From contig NZ_JAIVKU010000001.1 in NCBI RefSeq assembly GCF_020524165.1, positions 186,001 to 250,000 of the forward strand: a DNA stretch of 64,000 bases, read 5' to 3'. This stretch comes from Guptibacillus hwajinpoensis. Its GTDB lineage: Bacteria > Bacillota > Bacilli > Bacillales > Guptibacillaceae. Shown piece after piece: positions 35,554 to 44,307 of this stretch. The stretch's first letter is position 1, and every line of letters begins with the position of its first letter. Under the pieces are notes generated by a model. The model saw nothing but the letters and a program-made list of their open reading frames with translations, searched no databases and was not told the DNA's origin. A program made the translations under genes and the position numbers.

Positions 35554-37606
35554 TTATCCATTGAAAGAACCGATCGAAAAACCCTTTTCTCTCTTTTACT
35601 TTCTCTGAAGAAGGCGTGCCGGGATGGTCTTTACAAAGGTGGGACGGCTCAGTTCCTTCTATATAATACGTTAAACGCTTGACTGGACAATTTTCAGTAG
35701 CGATCAATCCTGTTTGAGGATCGACCTCTATCCCTATAACGTTTTCTGGCTTCTTAAAATCAGCCGCCTTCTCATTAGCTAGTGCTTCTTCAATAAAGTT
35801 TGCCCAGATCTTCTTCGTATAGGACCCATCATTTCGATGATTCAGGGTCTCTCCTCTATCATAGCCAACCCAAACCGCGGCGGTAAGCTGTGGCGTAAAA
35901 CCAACCATCCAGCTATCGGTTGACGTTGATCCGGTTTTTGCAGCTGCAGGGCGTGTGAGTAGGTGGTCAACCCCAGATCCCGTAACGCGCGTGTAGTCAT
36001 TGAGTGATTCATCAAAAACCCCTGTCATCATACTTGTTGTTACGAAAGCGGCATCAGGATCTAATACAAGCTCAGATTGCGAGGCATGCTCATAAATCAC
36101 TTTGCCGTCACGATCCGTTACTTTCTCGATGTAATAAGGAGAAACGCTGTAGCCGCCATTTGCCAGCATGCTATAAGCTTCCGTCATCTCCATCATCCCG
36201 ACAGGCTTTGTTCCAAGAGCGAGAGACGGGATCGCCGATAATTTACTTTTGATTCCGAAAGATTTTGCGGTATTGACGAGCGTTTTTTCTTCTAAAAACA
36301 TATGCGTTTTCACTGCAACCACGTTATCTGAGAGCGCTAAAGCCTGCGCGAGCGTAATTTCGTCATTCGCATACACGTCTCCAAAATTGTGCGGAGAGTA
36401 GGTTTTCTGTTCGTTGTCATAGTAGAAGGTGGTTGGCTCACTTCGTACGAGCGTTGATGGAGTGAAGCCATTTTTAATGGCCGCATAATATAACAACGGT
36501 TTAAACGTCGACCCCGGCGTTCGCTTCGCCATCGTCGCACGGTTAAATTTACTGTCTGAATAATCCCGGCCTCCAATCATCACCTTCACAGCGCCTGATG
36601 TTGGCTCCATCGCAACTAGCGCGGCCTGAATGTCACTTTTTGGATCAATGGTCGAGTCAACCCACTTTTCTGCTGCCTTTTGCATGGTTGCGTCAAGTGT
36701 TGTATAGACGTGAAGACCTCCCAGCTCGATAACACGCTCATCAAGTGAAAGAACTGATTTTAATTCTTTTTTCACTTCTTCAGCAAAATAAGGCGCGATT
36801 TCAGACTTCGTTTCTTCTGTAAATGTTTGAAGAGCCATGTTTTCTGCTTTCGCTTGTACCGCTTCTGTTTCAGTGAGCGTCTCATTCGCTACCATTGCTT
36901 GAAGAACGGTGCTTTGGCGTTCCTCTGCCCGCTCAGCATCAGCATAAGGAGAATAATAGCCAGGTCCTTTCGGAATACCAGCAAGCATTGCTGCTTCAGC
37001 AAGAGAAAGATCCTCCGCTTTTTTGCCAAAGTACGTTCTTGCGGCAGACTCAATGCCGTAAGAGCCGTGTCCATAGTAAATGGTGTTTAAGTATCCCTCA
37101 AGAATCTCTTCTTTTGAATAATGCACTTCAAGTCGATATGCATAAAAAGCTTCAGCGATTTTTCGTTTCCATGTTTTATCATGTTCTAAAAAGAGATTTC
37201 GTGCATATTGCTGTGTAATGGTACTAGCTCCCTGAACTTTAGCCATTGCTTTAAGATCAGCCAGAATCGCTCCACCAATTCGTTTAAAATCAAACCCCAT
37301 ATGTTCATAAAAATGCCTATCTTCAATGGCAATGGTTGCATCAATCACGTAAGGAGAAATATGTTCAAGATCAACCCAATAGCGGTTCTGGCCATCCTGG
37401 TTTGATTCGCTAATCACTTGTTCATCACGGTCATAGTAAATGGTTGTTTGTGGTACTTGAAGTTCCGGGGGACCCATGAACACTGTTACCAAATACAGAA
37501 GCCCCATAGACAACCCGATTAGCACTATGCCGATCATCATTAGTTTACTTAGAAGCATTGTCCACCGCTTCCAATAATGGAATCGCTCATCATTGAGCCA
37601 TTTCAT
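35549..37606 (-). CDS. pbpG: Class A penicillin-binding protein, PbpG-like
   Basis: A bifunctional peptidoglycan synthase of 685 residues. A short cytoplasmic part and one membrane anchor (about 18-45) lead to a GT51 glycosyltransferase domain with EDRHFYEHMGFDFKRI and ASTITQQYARNLF, then a transpeptidase domain with the three motifs STFK (RTPGSTFKPL), SDN and KTGST. B. subtilis pbpG (ywhE) is made in the forespore under sigma-G. The minus-strand ATG at 37606 lies 5 nt after GGGGGTGA; the upstream GTG overlaps that site. The C-terminal extension has two Cys residues (TENCPVKR and SHLCKDH). Confidence 0.92.
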   Translation of the reverse strand: MKWLNDERFHYWKRWTMLLSKLMMIGIVLIGLSMGLLYLVTVFMGPPELQVPQTTIYYDRDEQVISESNQDGQNRYWVDLEHISPYVIDATIAIEDRHFYEHMGFDFKRIGGAILADLKAMAKVQGASTITQQYARNLFLEHDKTWKRKIAEAFYAYRLEVHYSKEEILEGYLNTIYYGHGSYGIESAARTYFGKKAEDLSLAEAAMLAGIPKGPGYYSPYADAERAEERQSTVLQAMVANETLTETEAVQAKAENMALQTFTEETKSEIAPYFAEEVKKELKSVLSLDERVIELGGLHVYTTLDATMQKAAEKWVDSTIDPKSDIQAALVAMEPTSGAVKVMIGGRDYSDSKFNRATMAKRTPGSTFKPLLYYAAIKNGFTPSTLVRSEPTTFYYDNEQKTYSPHNFGDVYANDEITLAQALALSDNVVAVKTHMFLEEKTLVNTAKSFGIKSKLSAIPSLALGTKPVGMMEMTEAYSMLANGGYSVSPYYIEKVTDRDGKVIYEHASQSELVLDPDAAFVTTSMMTGVFDESLNDYTRVTGSGVDHLLTRPAAAKTGSTSTDSWMVGFTPQLTAAVWVGYDRGETLNHRNDGSYTKKIWANFIEEALANEKAADFKKPENVIGIEVDPQTGLIATENCPVKRLTYYIEGTEPSHLCKDHPGTPSSEKVKERKGFFDRFFQWIR

Positions 37607-37680
37607 GTGGTTCACCCCCACATCGTCTTAAATCTAGTATGTGACAATCTAGAAACTCTTAAACACGTTTCTCGGTGAAA

Positions 37681-37706
37681 TCGTTCTATTTTCTATAACA
37701 GAACGA
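37681..37706. promoter_or_regulatory. Inverted repeat between pbpG and uppP
   Basis: TCGTTCTATT (37681-37690) and AACAGAACGA (37697-37706) are inverted copies with one mismatch around a 6-bp centre, in the divergent intergenic space. It could be a repressor site; no T-run suggests a terminator. Confidence 0.35.
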
Positions 37707-37793
37707 CGGAAGCAATCAGTTCGAAAAATAGTTGTCCAGTTTTTGAATAGGATAAATTATAATCATTTTTATGGAGAGCGGGGAGAGAAACGT

Positions 37794-38573
37794 ATGGAGA
37801 TCATCATTGCAATCATTCTTGGAATTGTAGAAGGATTAACGGAATTTTTACCAGTTTCCTCAACAGGGCATTTGATTTTAACCGGGTACTGGCTCGGTTT
37901 TACTGGTGAAAGAGCCAAAACGTTTGAGATTGTGATTCAACTTGGATCCATTCTTGCGGTTGTGGTGATGTATCGAAAAAGATTTGTGGCGTTAGTATCG
38001 CCGAATAGAGCGAGTGGATTAACGATGAGTCATCTCATTTTAGGGATGATTCCGGCGGTGGTAGCAGGCTTTCTTTTGCACGGGTTTATTAAAAGTTATT
38101 TATTCTCGCCTTATACCGTTGTGATTGGCCTTGTTGTAGGCGGGGTGCTGATGATTTTCGCTGATCTAAAAAAACGAGTGCCTGTTACGTCAACATTAGA
38201 TGACTTAACGCTTAAGCAGGCTTTCTCCATCGGCCTCTTTCAATGCCTGGCACTTTGGCCGGGATTCTCACGATCAGGTGCCACGATTTCAGGCGGTGTT
38301 TTACTCGGAACAAATCACAAAACAGCGGCTGAGTTTTCATTTATTTTAGCGGTTCCGATGATGGTAGCGGCAAGCGGTTATGATTTATTGAAAAGTTATC
38401 AGTTTTTATCTGTGGCTGATCTCCCCGTTTTCGCAACAGGCTTTTTAGCCGCCTTTTTCGTAGCGCTTTTCGCTATTGTAACATTTATTAAATTTATTGA
38501 ACGCGTCCGGCTAATCCCATTTGCAATCTATCGATTCGTGCTCGCGCTTTTTGTGTGGATGGTCTTATTCTAG
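37794..38573 (+). CDS. uppP: Undecaprenyl-diphosphatase UppP (BacA family)
   Basis: UppP removes a phosphate from undecaprenyl diphosphate, recycling the lipid carrier for cell-wall synthesis and giving bacitracin tolerance. The 259-residue membrane protein has the two family motifs [17 protein letters not shown] and [17 protein letters not shown], which hold the catalytic Glu, Ser/His and Arg residues, plus about eight membrane segments. ATG 37794 follows GGGGAGAG with about 8 nt spacing. It lies between pbpG and speE, a position with no counterpart in B. subtilis. Confidence 0.95.
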   Translation: MEIIIAIILGIVEGLTEFLPVSSTGHLILTGYWLGFTGERAKTFEIVIQLGSILAVVVMYRKRFVALVSPNRASGLTMSHLILGMIPAVVAGFLLHGFIKSYLFSPYTVVIGLVVGGVLMIFADLKKRVPVTSTLDDLTLKQAFSIGLFQCLALWPGFSRSGATISGGVLLGTNHKTAAEFSFILAVPMMVAASGYDLLKSYQFLSVADLPVFATGFLAAFFVALFAIVTFIKFIERVRLIPFAIYRFVLALFVWMVLF

Positions 38574-38619
38574 GGGGAAGAGAAGCCGGCATGAAAAGAA
38601 CGTTAAGAAACAAGAAATG

Positions 38620-38676
38620 AAAGTACAAATTTCTCTTGCTTTTTACACAGAGTCGACTATACTTTTCTTGTACTTT
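38620..38676 (+). promoter_or_regulatory. Promoter flanked by AAAGTACAA inverted repeat
   Basis: TTGCTT (38636-38641) and TATACT (38658-38663) with a 16-bp spacer look like a sigma-A promoter. Perfect inverted copies AAAGTACAA (38620-38628) and TTGTACTTT (38668-38676) bracket it, and a near copy AAAGTATAA lies at 38697-38705. This looks like an operator for an unknown regulator of speE-speB. Confidence 0.5.
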
Positions 38677-38714
38677 AAGAATAGACAAAGGGACTAAAAG
38701 TATAAGGGGGAACA

Positions 38715-38813
38715 ATGGCTTCCGATTGGTTGCAAGTTTTCCTGATGCTTAGATACATTTTTTTGCTACATACTAATGGTGTTTGGACCTTTGTGGTTCG
38801 GGAACGGACTTAG
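38715..38813 (+). CDS. Candidate 32-residue leader peptide upstream of speE
   Basis: ATG 38715 follows AAGGGGGAAC at good spacing and opens a 32-codon frame beginning [18 protein letters not shown], hydrophobic in the middle. It ends 31 nt before speE. No similarity is recognised. It could be a regulatory leader peptide for the polyamine genes or chance. Confidence 0.3.
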   Translation: MASDWLQVFLMLRYIFLLHTNGVWTFVVRERT

Positions 38814-38844
38814 TGTAGCAATTCGATATAGAGGAGTGGTTGAA

Positions 38845-39672
38845 ATGGAATTATGGTATACAGAAAAACAAACAGAACGCTTCGGCATTACGGCGAAAAT
38901 TAAGCAGACGTTGCACACGGAGCAAACGGACTTCCAACGTCTTGATATGATTGAAACAGAAGAATTCGGTAACATGCTCGTTCTTGACGGAATGGTGATG
39001 ACAACCGAAAAAGACGAGTTCGTCTATCATGAAATGGTTGCACACGTGCCACTTTTCACACATCCAAATCCGAAACACGTATTAGTCGTTGGCGGAGGAG
39101 ATGGCGGTGTTATTCGTGAAGTGTTGAAGCACCCATCTGTTGAAAAAGCAACGCTCGTTGAAATTGACGGCAAAGTAATCGAGTATTCGAAAAAGTACTT
39201 ACCTTCAATCGCAGGAGCACTTGATCATGAGCGCGTTGAGGTGCTTGTTGATGATGGCTTCATGCATATCGCAAAAAGCGAAGGGGAATATGATGTGATT
39301 ATGGTTGATTCAACTGAACCTGTTGGCCCAGCTGCAAAGCTATTTGAACGCGGCTTCTACGAAGGGATTTCAAAGGCGCTTAAAGAAGACGGTATTTTCG
39401 TTGCGCAAACGGACAACCCGTGGTTTAAAGCGGACTTGATTACACAAGTATCTAAAGATGTTAGAGAAATCTTCCCGATTACGCGCGTCTATACAGCGAA
39501 CATTCCTACGTATCCAAGCGGTCTATGGACATTTACCATTGGTTCGAAAAAGAATGACCCGCTTGAAGTACCAGAAAGTCGCTTCCATGAAATTGACACA
39601 AAGTATTATACAAAAGAACTTCACAACGCTTGCTTCGCACTTCCTAAGTTCGTACAGGATCTCGTCAAATGA
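38845..39672 (+). CDS. speE: Spermidine synthase
   Basis: SpeE transfers an aminopropyl group from decarboxylated S-adenosylmethionine to putrescine. The 275-residue protein has the family motifs [39 protein letters not shown] for nucleotide binding, and the catalytic Asp in [15 protein letters not shown] 38845 follows GAGGAGTGG. It overlaps speB by 4 bp, forming the two-step route from agmatine through putrescine to spermidine. Confidence 0.97.
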   Translation: MELWYTEKQTERFGITAKIKQTLHTEQTDFQRLDMIETEEFGNMLVLDGMVMTTEKDEFVYHEMVAHVPLFTHPNPKHVLVVGGGDGGVIREVLKHPSVEKATLVEIDGKVIEYSKKYLPSIAGALDHERVEVLVDDGFMHIAKSEGEYDVIMVDSTEPVGPAAKLFERGFYEGISKALKEDGIFVAQTDNPWFKADLITQVSKDVREIFPITRVYTANIPTYPSGLWTFTIGSKKNDPLEVPESRFHEIDTKYYTKELHNACFALPKFVQDLVK

Positions 39673-40553
39673 GCATGAAGTTTGATGAAGCTTATTCAGG
39701 TAATGTTTTTATTCTAAGCAACCCGTCTTTTGATGACAGTAATGTTGTGATTTATGGCATGCCAATGGACTGGACCGTGAGCTTCCGTCCAGGTTCTCGC
39801 TTTGGTCCTGGTCGTATTCGTGAGGCATCGCTCGGTTTAGAAGAATACAGCCCTTATGCGGATCGTCATCTAGAAGAAATTCGTTATTTTGACGCTGGAG
39901 ATATTCCGCTTCCATTTGGTAATCCGCAGCGAAGCATCGATATGATTGAAGAATACATCGATTCGTTGCTTGAAGCTGGGAAGTTTCCACTTGGTATGGG
40001 GGGCGAGCACCTTGTGACGTGGCCGATCCTTAAGGCATTCCATAAAAAGTATGACGACCTCGCATTGATTCACATCGATGCGCATGCTGATTTACGTGAA
40101 GAGTATGAGGGTGAACCGCTTTCTCATTCCACACCCGTTCGTAAAATTTGTGGATTGATTGGTGCGGAGAACGTATACTCCTTTGGGATTCGCTCCGGCA
40201 TGCGAGAAGAGTTCCAATTTGCGAAGGAATCAGGCATGCATATGCATAAATTCGATGTAGCTGAACCTTTGAAAAAAGTTCTGCCAACGCTAAACGGGCG
40301 CAATGTGTACGTGACGATTGACATTGATGTTCTTGATCCAGCGCATGCCCCTGGGACAGGCACGGCTGAAGCTGGCGGCATCACTTCAAAGGAGTTACTT
40401 GAGGCGATCTCAGCAATTGCAGGTTCTGAAATCAACGTTGTTGGCGCTGATCTCGTTGAAGTGGCGCCAGCGTATGACCCATCTGAACAAACGCCAATTG
40501 CGGCTAGTAAATTCATTCGTGAAATGCTGCTAGGCTGGACACACAAGAAATAA
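39669..40553 (+). CDS. speB: Agmatinase
   Basis: SpeB hydrolyses agmatine to putrescine and urea, feeding SpeE. The 294-residue ureohydrolase has the manganese ligands in [19 protein letters not shown] and [17 protein letters not shown]. The start overlaps speE (ATGA); ATG 39675 (MKFDEAYSG) is an alternative that matches homologues. No good ribosome site is present, which fits translational coupling with speE. Confidence 0.96.
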   Translation: MSMKFDEAYSGNVFILSNPSFDDSNVVIYGMPMDWTVSFRPGSRFGPGRIREASLGLEEYSPYADRHLEEIRYFDAGDIPLPFGNPQRSIDMIEEYIDSLLEAGKFPLGMGGEHLVTWPILKAFHKKYDDLALIHIDAHADLREEYEGEPLSHSTPVRKICGLIGAENVYSFGIRSGMREEFQFAKESGMHMHKFDVAEPLKKVLPTLNGRNVYVTIDIDVLDPAHAPGTGTAEAGGITSKELLEAISAIAGSEINVVGADLVEVAPAYDPSEQTPIAASKFIREMLLGWTHKK

Positions 40554-40560
40554 GGCAGAG

Positions 40561-40593
40561 AGACTGTATTCCAATTGAATACAGTCTTTTCTT
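40561..40593 (+). terminator. Terminator of speE-speB
   Basis: AGACTGTATTC (40561-40571) and GAATACAGTCT pair perfectly over 11 bp, followed by TTTTCTT. Confidence 0.9.
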
Positions 40594-40635
40594 ATTGGAA
40601 AGAATGGAAGAACTTTTAGTAGGCGTTATTCCAAA

Positions 40636-40726
40636 GCCTACCCCCTCGAGGTCTTAAGCCCCCGCTCATTGTGACAAAGAACGTCACATTGAGCGGAACC
40701 TTAAGCTGGTCGGGGGTGGACAAGGC
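40636..40726 (+). repeat. Large imperfect inverted repeat before ywiB-argS
   Basis: Nested arms can pair: GCCT/AGGC, ACCCCC/GGGGGT, CTTAAG/CTTAAG (40653-40658 and 40700-40705), and CCGCTCATTGTGAC (40662-40675) with GTCACATTGAGCGG (40683-40696, one mismatch) around a 7-nt loop. The 3' arm overlaps the -35 of the ywiB promoter. It may be a small mobile or REP-like element, an operator or an RNA. Confidence 0.55.
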
Positions 40727-40746
40727 ACCTCCGCTTTTCTTATAAT
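40717..40746 (+). promoter_or_regulatory. Sigma-A promoter of ywiB-argS
   Basis: TGGACA (40717-40722) and TATAAT (40741-40746) with an 18-bp spacer. No T-box leader is present before argS. Confidence 0.6.
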
Positions 40747-40780
40747 AAGTAAGTTAATGATTTAGTGAGGACGTGAAGTG

Positions 40781-41209
40781 ATGAGTGATCATCCGATTGA
40801 AATAACGATTGATTCCCGGATTCAGTCTGGGAAAGAGAAAGAATCTACAAATTATTCCGTTCAGGGAAATCTTGTTGAAAAAGGCAACGCGCTCTATTTG
40901 CGTTATGAGGAAAGCCTCGAGATTGGGAAGGTTTCAACAACGGTGAAAATAGATCAAGAACAAGTGACTGTGATTCGAAGAGGGGCCCTTTCCATGCGAC
41001 AGCAATTTGCGCCAGGACAGGTGTCTGAGTCTCTTTATAAAACGCCGTTCGGAGCAATGCCGATGCAAATCCGAACAGAACGTATTGAGCAGCTAGTGGA
41101 TATGGAGAAACATAAAGGCCGTTTAACACTTCGCTATTTGCTTTACCTTGAAGAAGATGAAACGCAGCGACATGAGCTGTCGCTAAGCTGGAAAGGAGCA
41201 AGTCAATGA
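40781..41209 (+). CDS. ywiB: YwiB family protein (DUF1934)
   Basis: A 142-residue beta-rich protein of the DUF1934 family with a calycin-like barrel. Visible strands include [20 protein letters not shown] and [17 protein letters not shown]. Its function is unknown; the constant pairing with argS in Bacillus is suggestive but unexplained. ATG 40781 lies 10 nt after GTGAGGA. It overlaps argS by 4 bp. Confidence 0.88.
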   Translation: MSDHPIEITIDSRIQSGKEKESTNYSVQGNLVEKGNALYLRYEESLEIGKVSTTVKIDQEQVTVIRRGALSMRQQFAPGQVSESLYKTPFGAMPMQIRTERIEQLVDMEKHKGRLTLRYLLYLEEDETQRHELSLSWKGASQ

Positions 41210-42867
41210 ACAGTGTAGAACAAAAGAAAGAGCAGTTAAAAGAAGAGATCAAACAGGCCGTCCTAAAGGCGAACCTTGCATCCGAAAGTGAGATGCCAGA
41301 AGTGATTTTGGAATCACCAAAGGACAAGGCTCACGGTGACTATGCCACAAACATGGCCATGCAACTTGCTCGCATTGCCAAGAAAGCACCGCGTGCGATT
41401 GCAGAAGATTTAAAAGCCAATCTTGATATGACAAAAGCAGGAATCAAGCAGATTGATATTGCAGGTCCAGGATTTATTAACTTTTTCATGGATACGGCGT
41501 ATTTAACAGAGCTTATTCCAACGATTCTTGATAAAGGGAACAGCTACGGTCGTTCAGCGGACAAGAATGAAAAAATTCAGGTAGAGTTCGTTTCAGCTAA
41601 CCCAACTGGAAGCCTGCACCTTGGTCACGCACGAGGAGCGGCAGTAGGTGATACGCTTTGTAACGTACTCGATCGTGCCGGATATGACGTGTCACGTGAG
41701 TATTACATTAACGATGCCGGTAACCAAATTCATAACCTAACCGTTTCTCTTGAAGCACGCTACATGCAGGCACTTGGAAAAGAAAAAGACATGCCGGAAG
41801 ATGGCTATCAGGGTCAGGATATCGTGCAGTTCGGGAAAGATCTTGTTGAAAAAGAAGGCGACCGCCTGCTTCAGCTTGATGAGAAAGAGCGCTACGCATA
41901 TTTCCGCGAGTACGGTCTTGAACGTGAGCTTGAAAAGCTTAAAAAAGATTTGAAAGAGTTTGGCGTTGAATTTGATGTTTGGTTCTCTGAAACCTCTCTT
42001 TATCAATCCAACAAGATCGATAACGTTCTTGCGAAGTTGAAAGAGCGCGGTGAAACATTTGAGCAGGATGGCGCGACATGGTTCCGCTCCACCACGTACG
42101 GCGATGACAAAGATCGCGTCTTGATTAAAGGTGACGGTTCTTATACGTACTTAACGCCAGATATCGCTTACCATCAGGATAAGCTATCACGCGGTTTTGA
42201 TAAGCTGATCAACATTTGGGGAGCAGACCACCACGGTTACATTCCAAGAATGAAAGCAGCGATCGAAGCACTCGGCTATAAGCGTGAGCAGCTAGAAGTG
42301 GAAATCATTCAGATGGTGAACCTCTTTAAAGACGGCGAAAAAATGAAGATGAGTAAGCGAACAGGGAAAGCTGTTACTCTTCGTGAATTGATGGATGAAG
42401 TGGGCATCGATGCGATGCGCTATTTCTTCTCGATGAGAAGCTCAGATTCACATCTTGATTTTGATATGGATCTCGCTGTTTCTCGTTCGAACGAAAACCC
42501 TGTCTATTACGTGCAGTATGCGCACGCTCGCGTATGTAGCATTCTTCGCCAGGGAGAAGAAATGGGCTTAACAGAAGACGCGGACCTTTCTCTTATTACA
42601 TCTGAGAAAGAAATGGATCTTCTGAAGAAGCTCGGTGAACTTCCTGAGGCGATTGCAGAAGCAGCGGAGAAGCGTATGACGCACCGTATCACGAACTATG
42701 CCTTTGAGCTTGCCCAAGCGTTACACAGCTTCTATAATGCAGAGCGCGTTCTAGATCCAGAAGATCTTGCGAAAAGCGCGGCGCGCTTTAAGCTTATGAA
42801 AGCCGTTCGCCAAACGATTCAAAACACGCTTGAAATCATCGGTGTGACAGCTCCAGAAAAAATGTAA
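41206..42867 (+). CDS. argS: Arginyl-tRNA synthetase
   Basis: ArgS charges tRNA-Arg. The 553-residue class I synthetase has the HIGH motif in [14 protein letters not shown] (HLGH) and the KMSKS-like sequence [11 protein letters not shown], with an N-terminal Add1 domain and a C-terminal DALR anticodon-binding domain (about residues 440-553). ATG 41206 follows GAAAGGAG and overlaps ywiB by 4 bp. It ends at a strong terminator. Confidence 0.98.
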   Translation: MNSVEQKKEQLKEEIKQAVLKANLASESEMPEVILESPKDKAHGDYATNMAMQLARIAKKAPRAIAEDLKANLDMTKAGIKQIDIAGPGFINFFMDTAYLTELIPTILDKGNSYGRSADKNEKIQVEFVSANPTGSLHLGHARGAAVGDTLCNVLDRAGYDVSREYYINDAGNQIHNLTVSLEARYMQALGKEKDMPEDGYQGQDIVQFGKDLVEKEGDRLLQLDEKERYAYFREYGLERELEKLKKDLKEFGVEFDVWFSETSLYQSNKIDNVLAKLKERGETFEQDGATWFRSTTYGDDKDRVLIKGDGSYTYLTPDIAYHQDKLSRGFDKLINIWGADHHGYIPRMKAAIEALGYKREQLEVEIIQMVNLFKDGEKMKMSKRTGKAVTLRELMDEVGIDAMRYFFSMRSSDSHLDFDMDLAVSRSNENPVYYVQYAHARVCSILRQGEEMGLTEDADLSLITSEKEMDLLKKLGELPEAIAEAAEKRMTHRITNYAFELAQALHSFYNAERVLDPEDLAKSAARFKLMKAVRQTIQNTLEIIGVTAPEKM

Positions 42868-42874
42868 GAAACGA

Positions 42875-42907
42875 AGTCCTATCGCTTTTGCGATGGGGCT
42901 TTTTTTA
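42875..42907 (+). terminator. Terminator of ywiB-argS
   Basis: AGTCCTATCGC (42875-42885) pairs with GCGATGGGGCT (42890-42900, two G-U pairs), followed by seven T. Confidence 0.9.
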
Positions 42908-42913
42908 GATTGA

Positions 42914-42953
42914 ATGACAAAATCGAGCATCGTTTTATAATGAATCGTTCATT
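42914..42953 (+). promoter_or_regulatory. Promoter and palindrome before the XapX gene
   Basis: ATGACA (42914-42919) and TATAAT (42936-42941) have a 16-bp spacer. The palindrome AATGAA-TCG-TTCATT (42939-42953) overlaps the -10 and the start point and could bind a TetR-type repressor. Confidence 0.45.
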
Positions 42954-42982
42954 CGGTCATACTTTAAAGAAGAGGTGATGGG

Positions 42983-43153
42983 ATGAAGACGGTATTAATT
43001 GCGACATTAACGGGGTTTTTAGTAGGGCTTATTTTTGCTTTCTTAAAACTTCCGATTCCGGCTCCGCCTGCGTTTGCTGGAATTGCTGGGATTATTGGTA
43101 TCTACCTTGGGTTTAAGGCTTATGAGTGGTTGACGGGTCTTATTTCTTTATAA
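42983..43153 (+). CDS. XapX domain-containing small membrane protein
   Basis: A 56-residue protein with two transmembrane helices around the proline-rich motif KLPIPAPPAFAGIAGIIGIY, typical of the XapX domain family (DUF1427). The function is unknown; the family occurs with transporters in other bacteria, but no transporter is adjacent here. ATG 42983 follows GAGGTGATGG. It stands alone between argS and uvsE. Confidence 0.88.
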   Translation: MKTVLIATLTGFLVGLIFAFLKLPIPAPPAFAGIAGIIGIYLGFKAYEWLTGLISL

Positions 43154-43184
43154 AGAAAGTGGCGCTTCTTATGCCCAAACAAAA

Positions 43185-43205
43185 CGCGCTCTTCGTTAGA
43201 GCGCG
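43185..43205 (-). terminator. Hairpin after uvsE and the XapX gene
   Basis: CGCGCTCT (43185-43192) pairs with AGAGCGCG (43198-43205). A short T-rich run follows on the minus strand (CCAAACAAAA upstream), so it probably ends uvsE. Confidence 0.6.
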
Positions 43206-43271
43206 ACTATTTTGAAAGGTATCGATACGATCTCCCGCAAAGAGCGACAATTAAAAGTAGGCATCACATTG

Positions 43272-44228
43272 CTACTTCCATTCAATGGTGCCACCATTAA
43301 GTCGTTTTACACCGCGAACGGCTGAAAGATCTTCGACAAGCTGAAGTGCTGCGAGGTCTTTTTTCTTTGCTTCAATCATTATGTCCGCATCTTCTCCGTG
43401 TTCCTTTAACATGTTGAGAAAGGGTATCGCAAATTCGCTGTCCACGTAATCCGCATGACTCCGATAGGCACTATTTGATTTAGGTGAAGAGAGATGGAAT
43501 TTTGGTCGAATGTTGTGTGATTCCCACGTCTTATAAACTCGCTCAAAAAAGCGATCCGGAAGACCGTCGCCTGGATTGGCCATATGGTGGTGATAATCAA
43601 AGATGAAAGGGACACCGGTTTGCTCGCAGGCTTCTAGCGTTTCTTCCGCTGTATAGGTTTTGTCATCATTTTCAAGCGTCACATGAGAACGAAGGTTTTT
43701 TGGAATCGTATCAAAGTTTTTGTAAAACCGTTTCAGCGTTTCCGTCTTATCTCCATATGCTCCGCCGATATGAATGTTCACAATTGAGCGAGTGTCAAGC
43801 CCCATTGCTTCTAGCATGGCGACATGATAATGCAAATCACCAATGGCATTTTCAGTTACATGGGGCTTCGGGCTTGTAAAAAGCGTGAATTGGTTCGGAT
43901 GAAAACTAACACGAAGACCGTGCGTCTTAACAAGGGTACCAATTTCTTGAAATAGCTCTTGAAAAGGCGAGATATAATCCCACGTTGCTTTAGGGTGCGT
44001 CGCAAGTGGCACAATAGAAGAAGACATGCGATAAAGATCAATTTCATGCGCTATATTGTAGTGAAGTGCTCGAAGCGTACTCTTTAAATTCGTTTCTGTA
44101 ATGGTGTGAAGCTTGGCATCTCGCTCTTCTTTTGATAGCTTTGACCACGTTGCAAACGTCATCGTTCGCGCTGGTGAAGCTTCATATAAGGCAAGCGCAT
44201 TCGAAACATAACCGAACCGAATTTGCAT
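43272..44228 (-). CDS. uvsE: UV damage endonuclease UvsE
   Basis: UvsE (UvdE) nicks DNA 5' of pyrimidine dimers and other lesions, starting an alternative excision repair route. The 318-residue TIM-barrel protein has the family patterns FGYVSNALALYEASP, VSFHPNQFTLFTSP and VNIHIGGAYGDK, with metal ligands in the His and Glu residues of TLENDDK, FDYHHH and KFHLSSP. The minus-strand ATG at 44228 lies 11 nt after AAAGGAG. B. subtilis calls the gene ywjD. No clear LexA box was found. Confidence 0.93.
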   Translation of the reverse strand: MQIRFGYVSNALALYEASPARTMTFATWSKLSKEERDAKLHTITETNLKSTLRALHYNIAHEIDLYRMSSSIVPLATHPKATWDYISPFQELFQEIGTLVKTHGLRVSFHPNQFTLFTSPKPHVTENAIGDLHYHVAMLEAMGLDTRSIVNIHIGGAYGDKTETLKRFYKNFDTIPKNLRSHVTLENDDKTYTAEETLEACEQTGVPFIFDYHHHMANPGDGLPDRFFERVYKTWESHNIRPKFHLSSPKSNSAYRSHADYVDSEFAIPFLNMLKEHGEDADIMIEAKKKDLAALQLVEDLSAVRGVKRLNGGTIEWK

Positions 44229-44307
44229 AGGGAGGTCGACTCCTTTCAAAAAGATCTGAACATGTTACATTCCCTTCTCGTTGCAATTAAAACAGAACGT
44301 AGCACAC

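Larger units (their letters stand above)
38574..38844 (+). other. Intergenic region uppP-speE with promoter and dyad
   Basis: About 270 bp. It holds a promoter at 38636-38663, a 9-bp inverted repeat flanking it, and a 32-codon candidate reading frame at 38715. No clear terminator for uppP was found. Confidence 0.5.

Noticed and set aside
40747..41205. T-box leader for argS
   Set aside because: No T-box consensus or terminator-antiterminator pair is present, and argS is coupled to ywiB by overlap.
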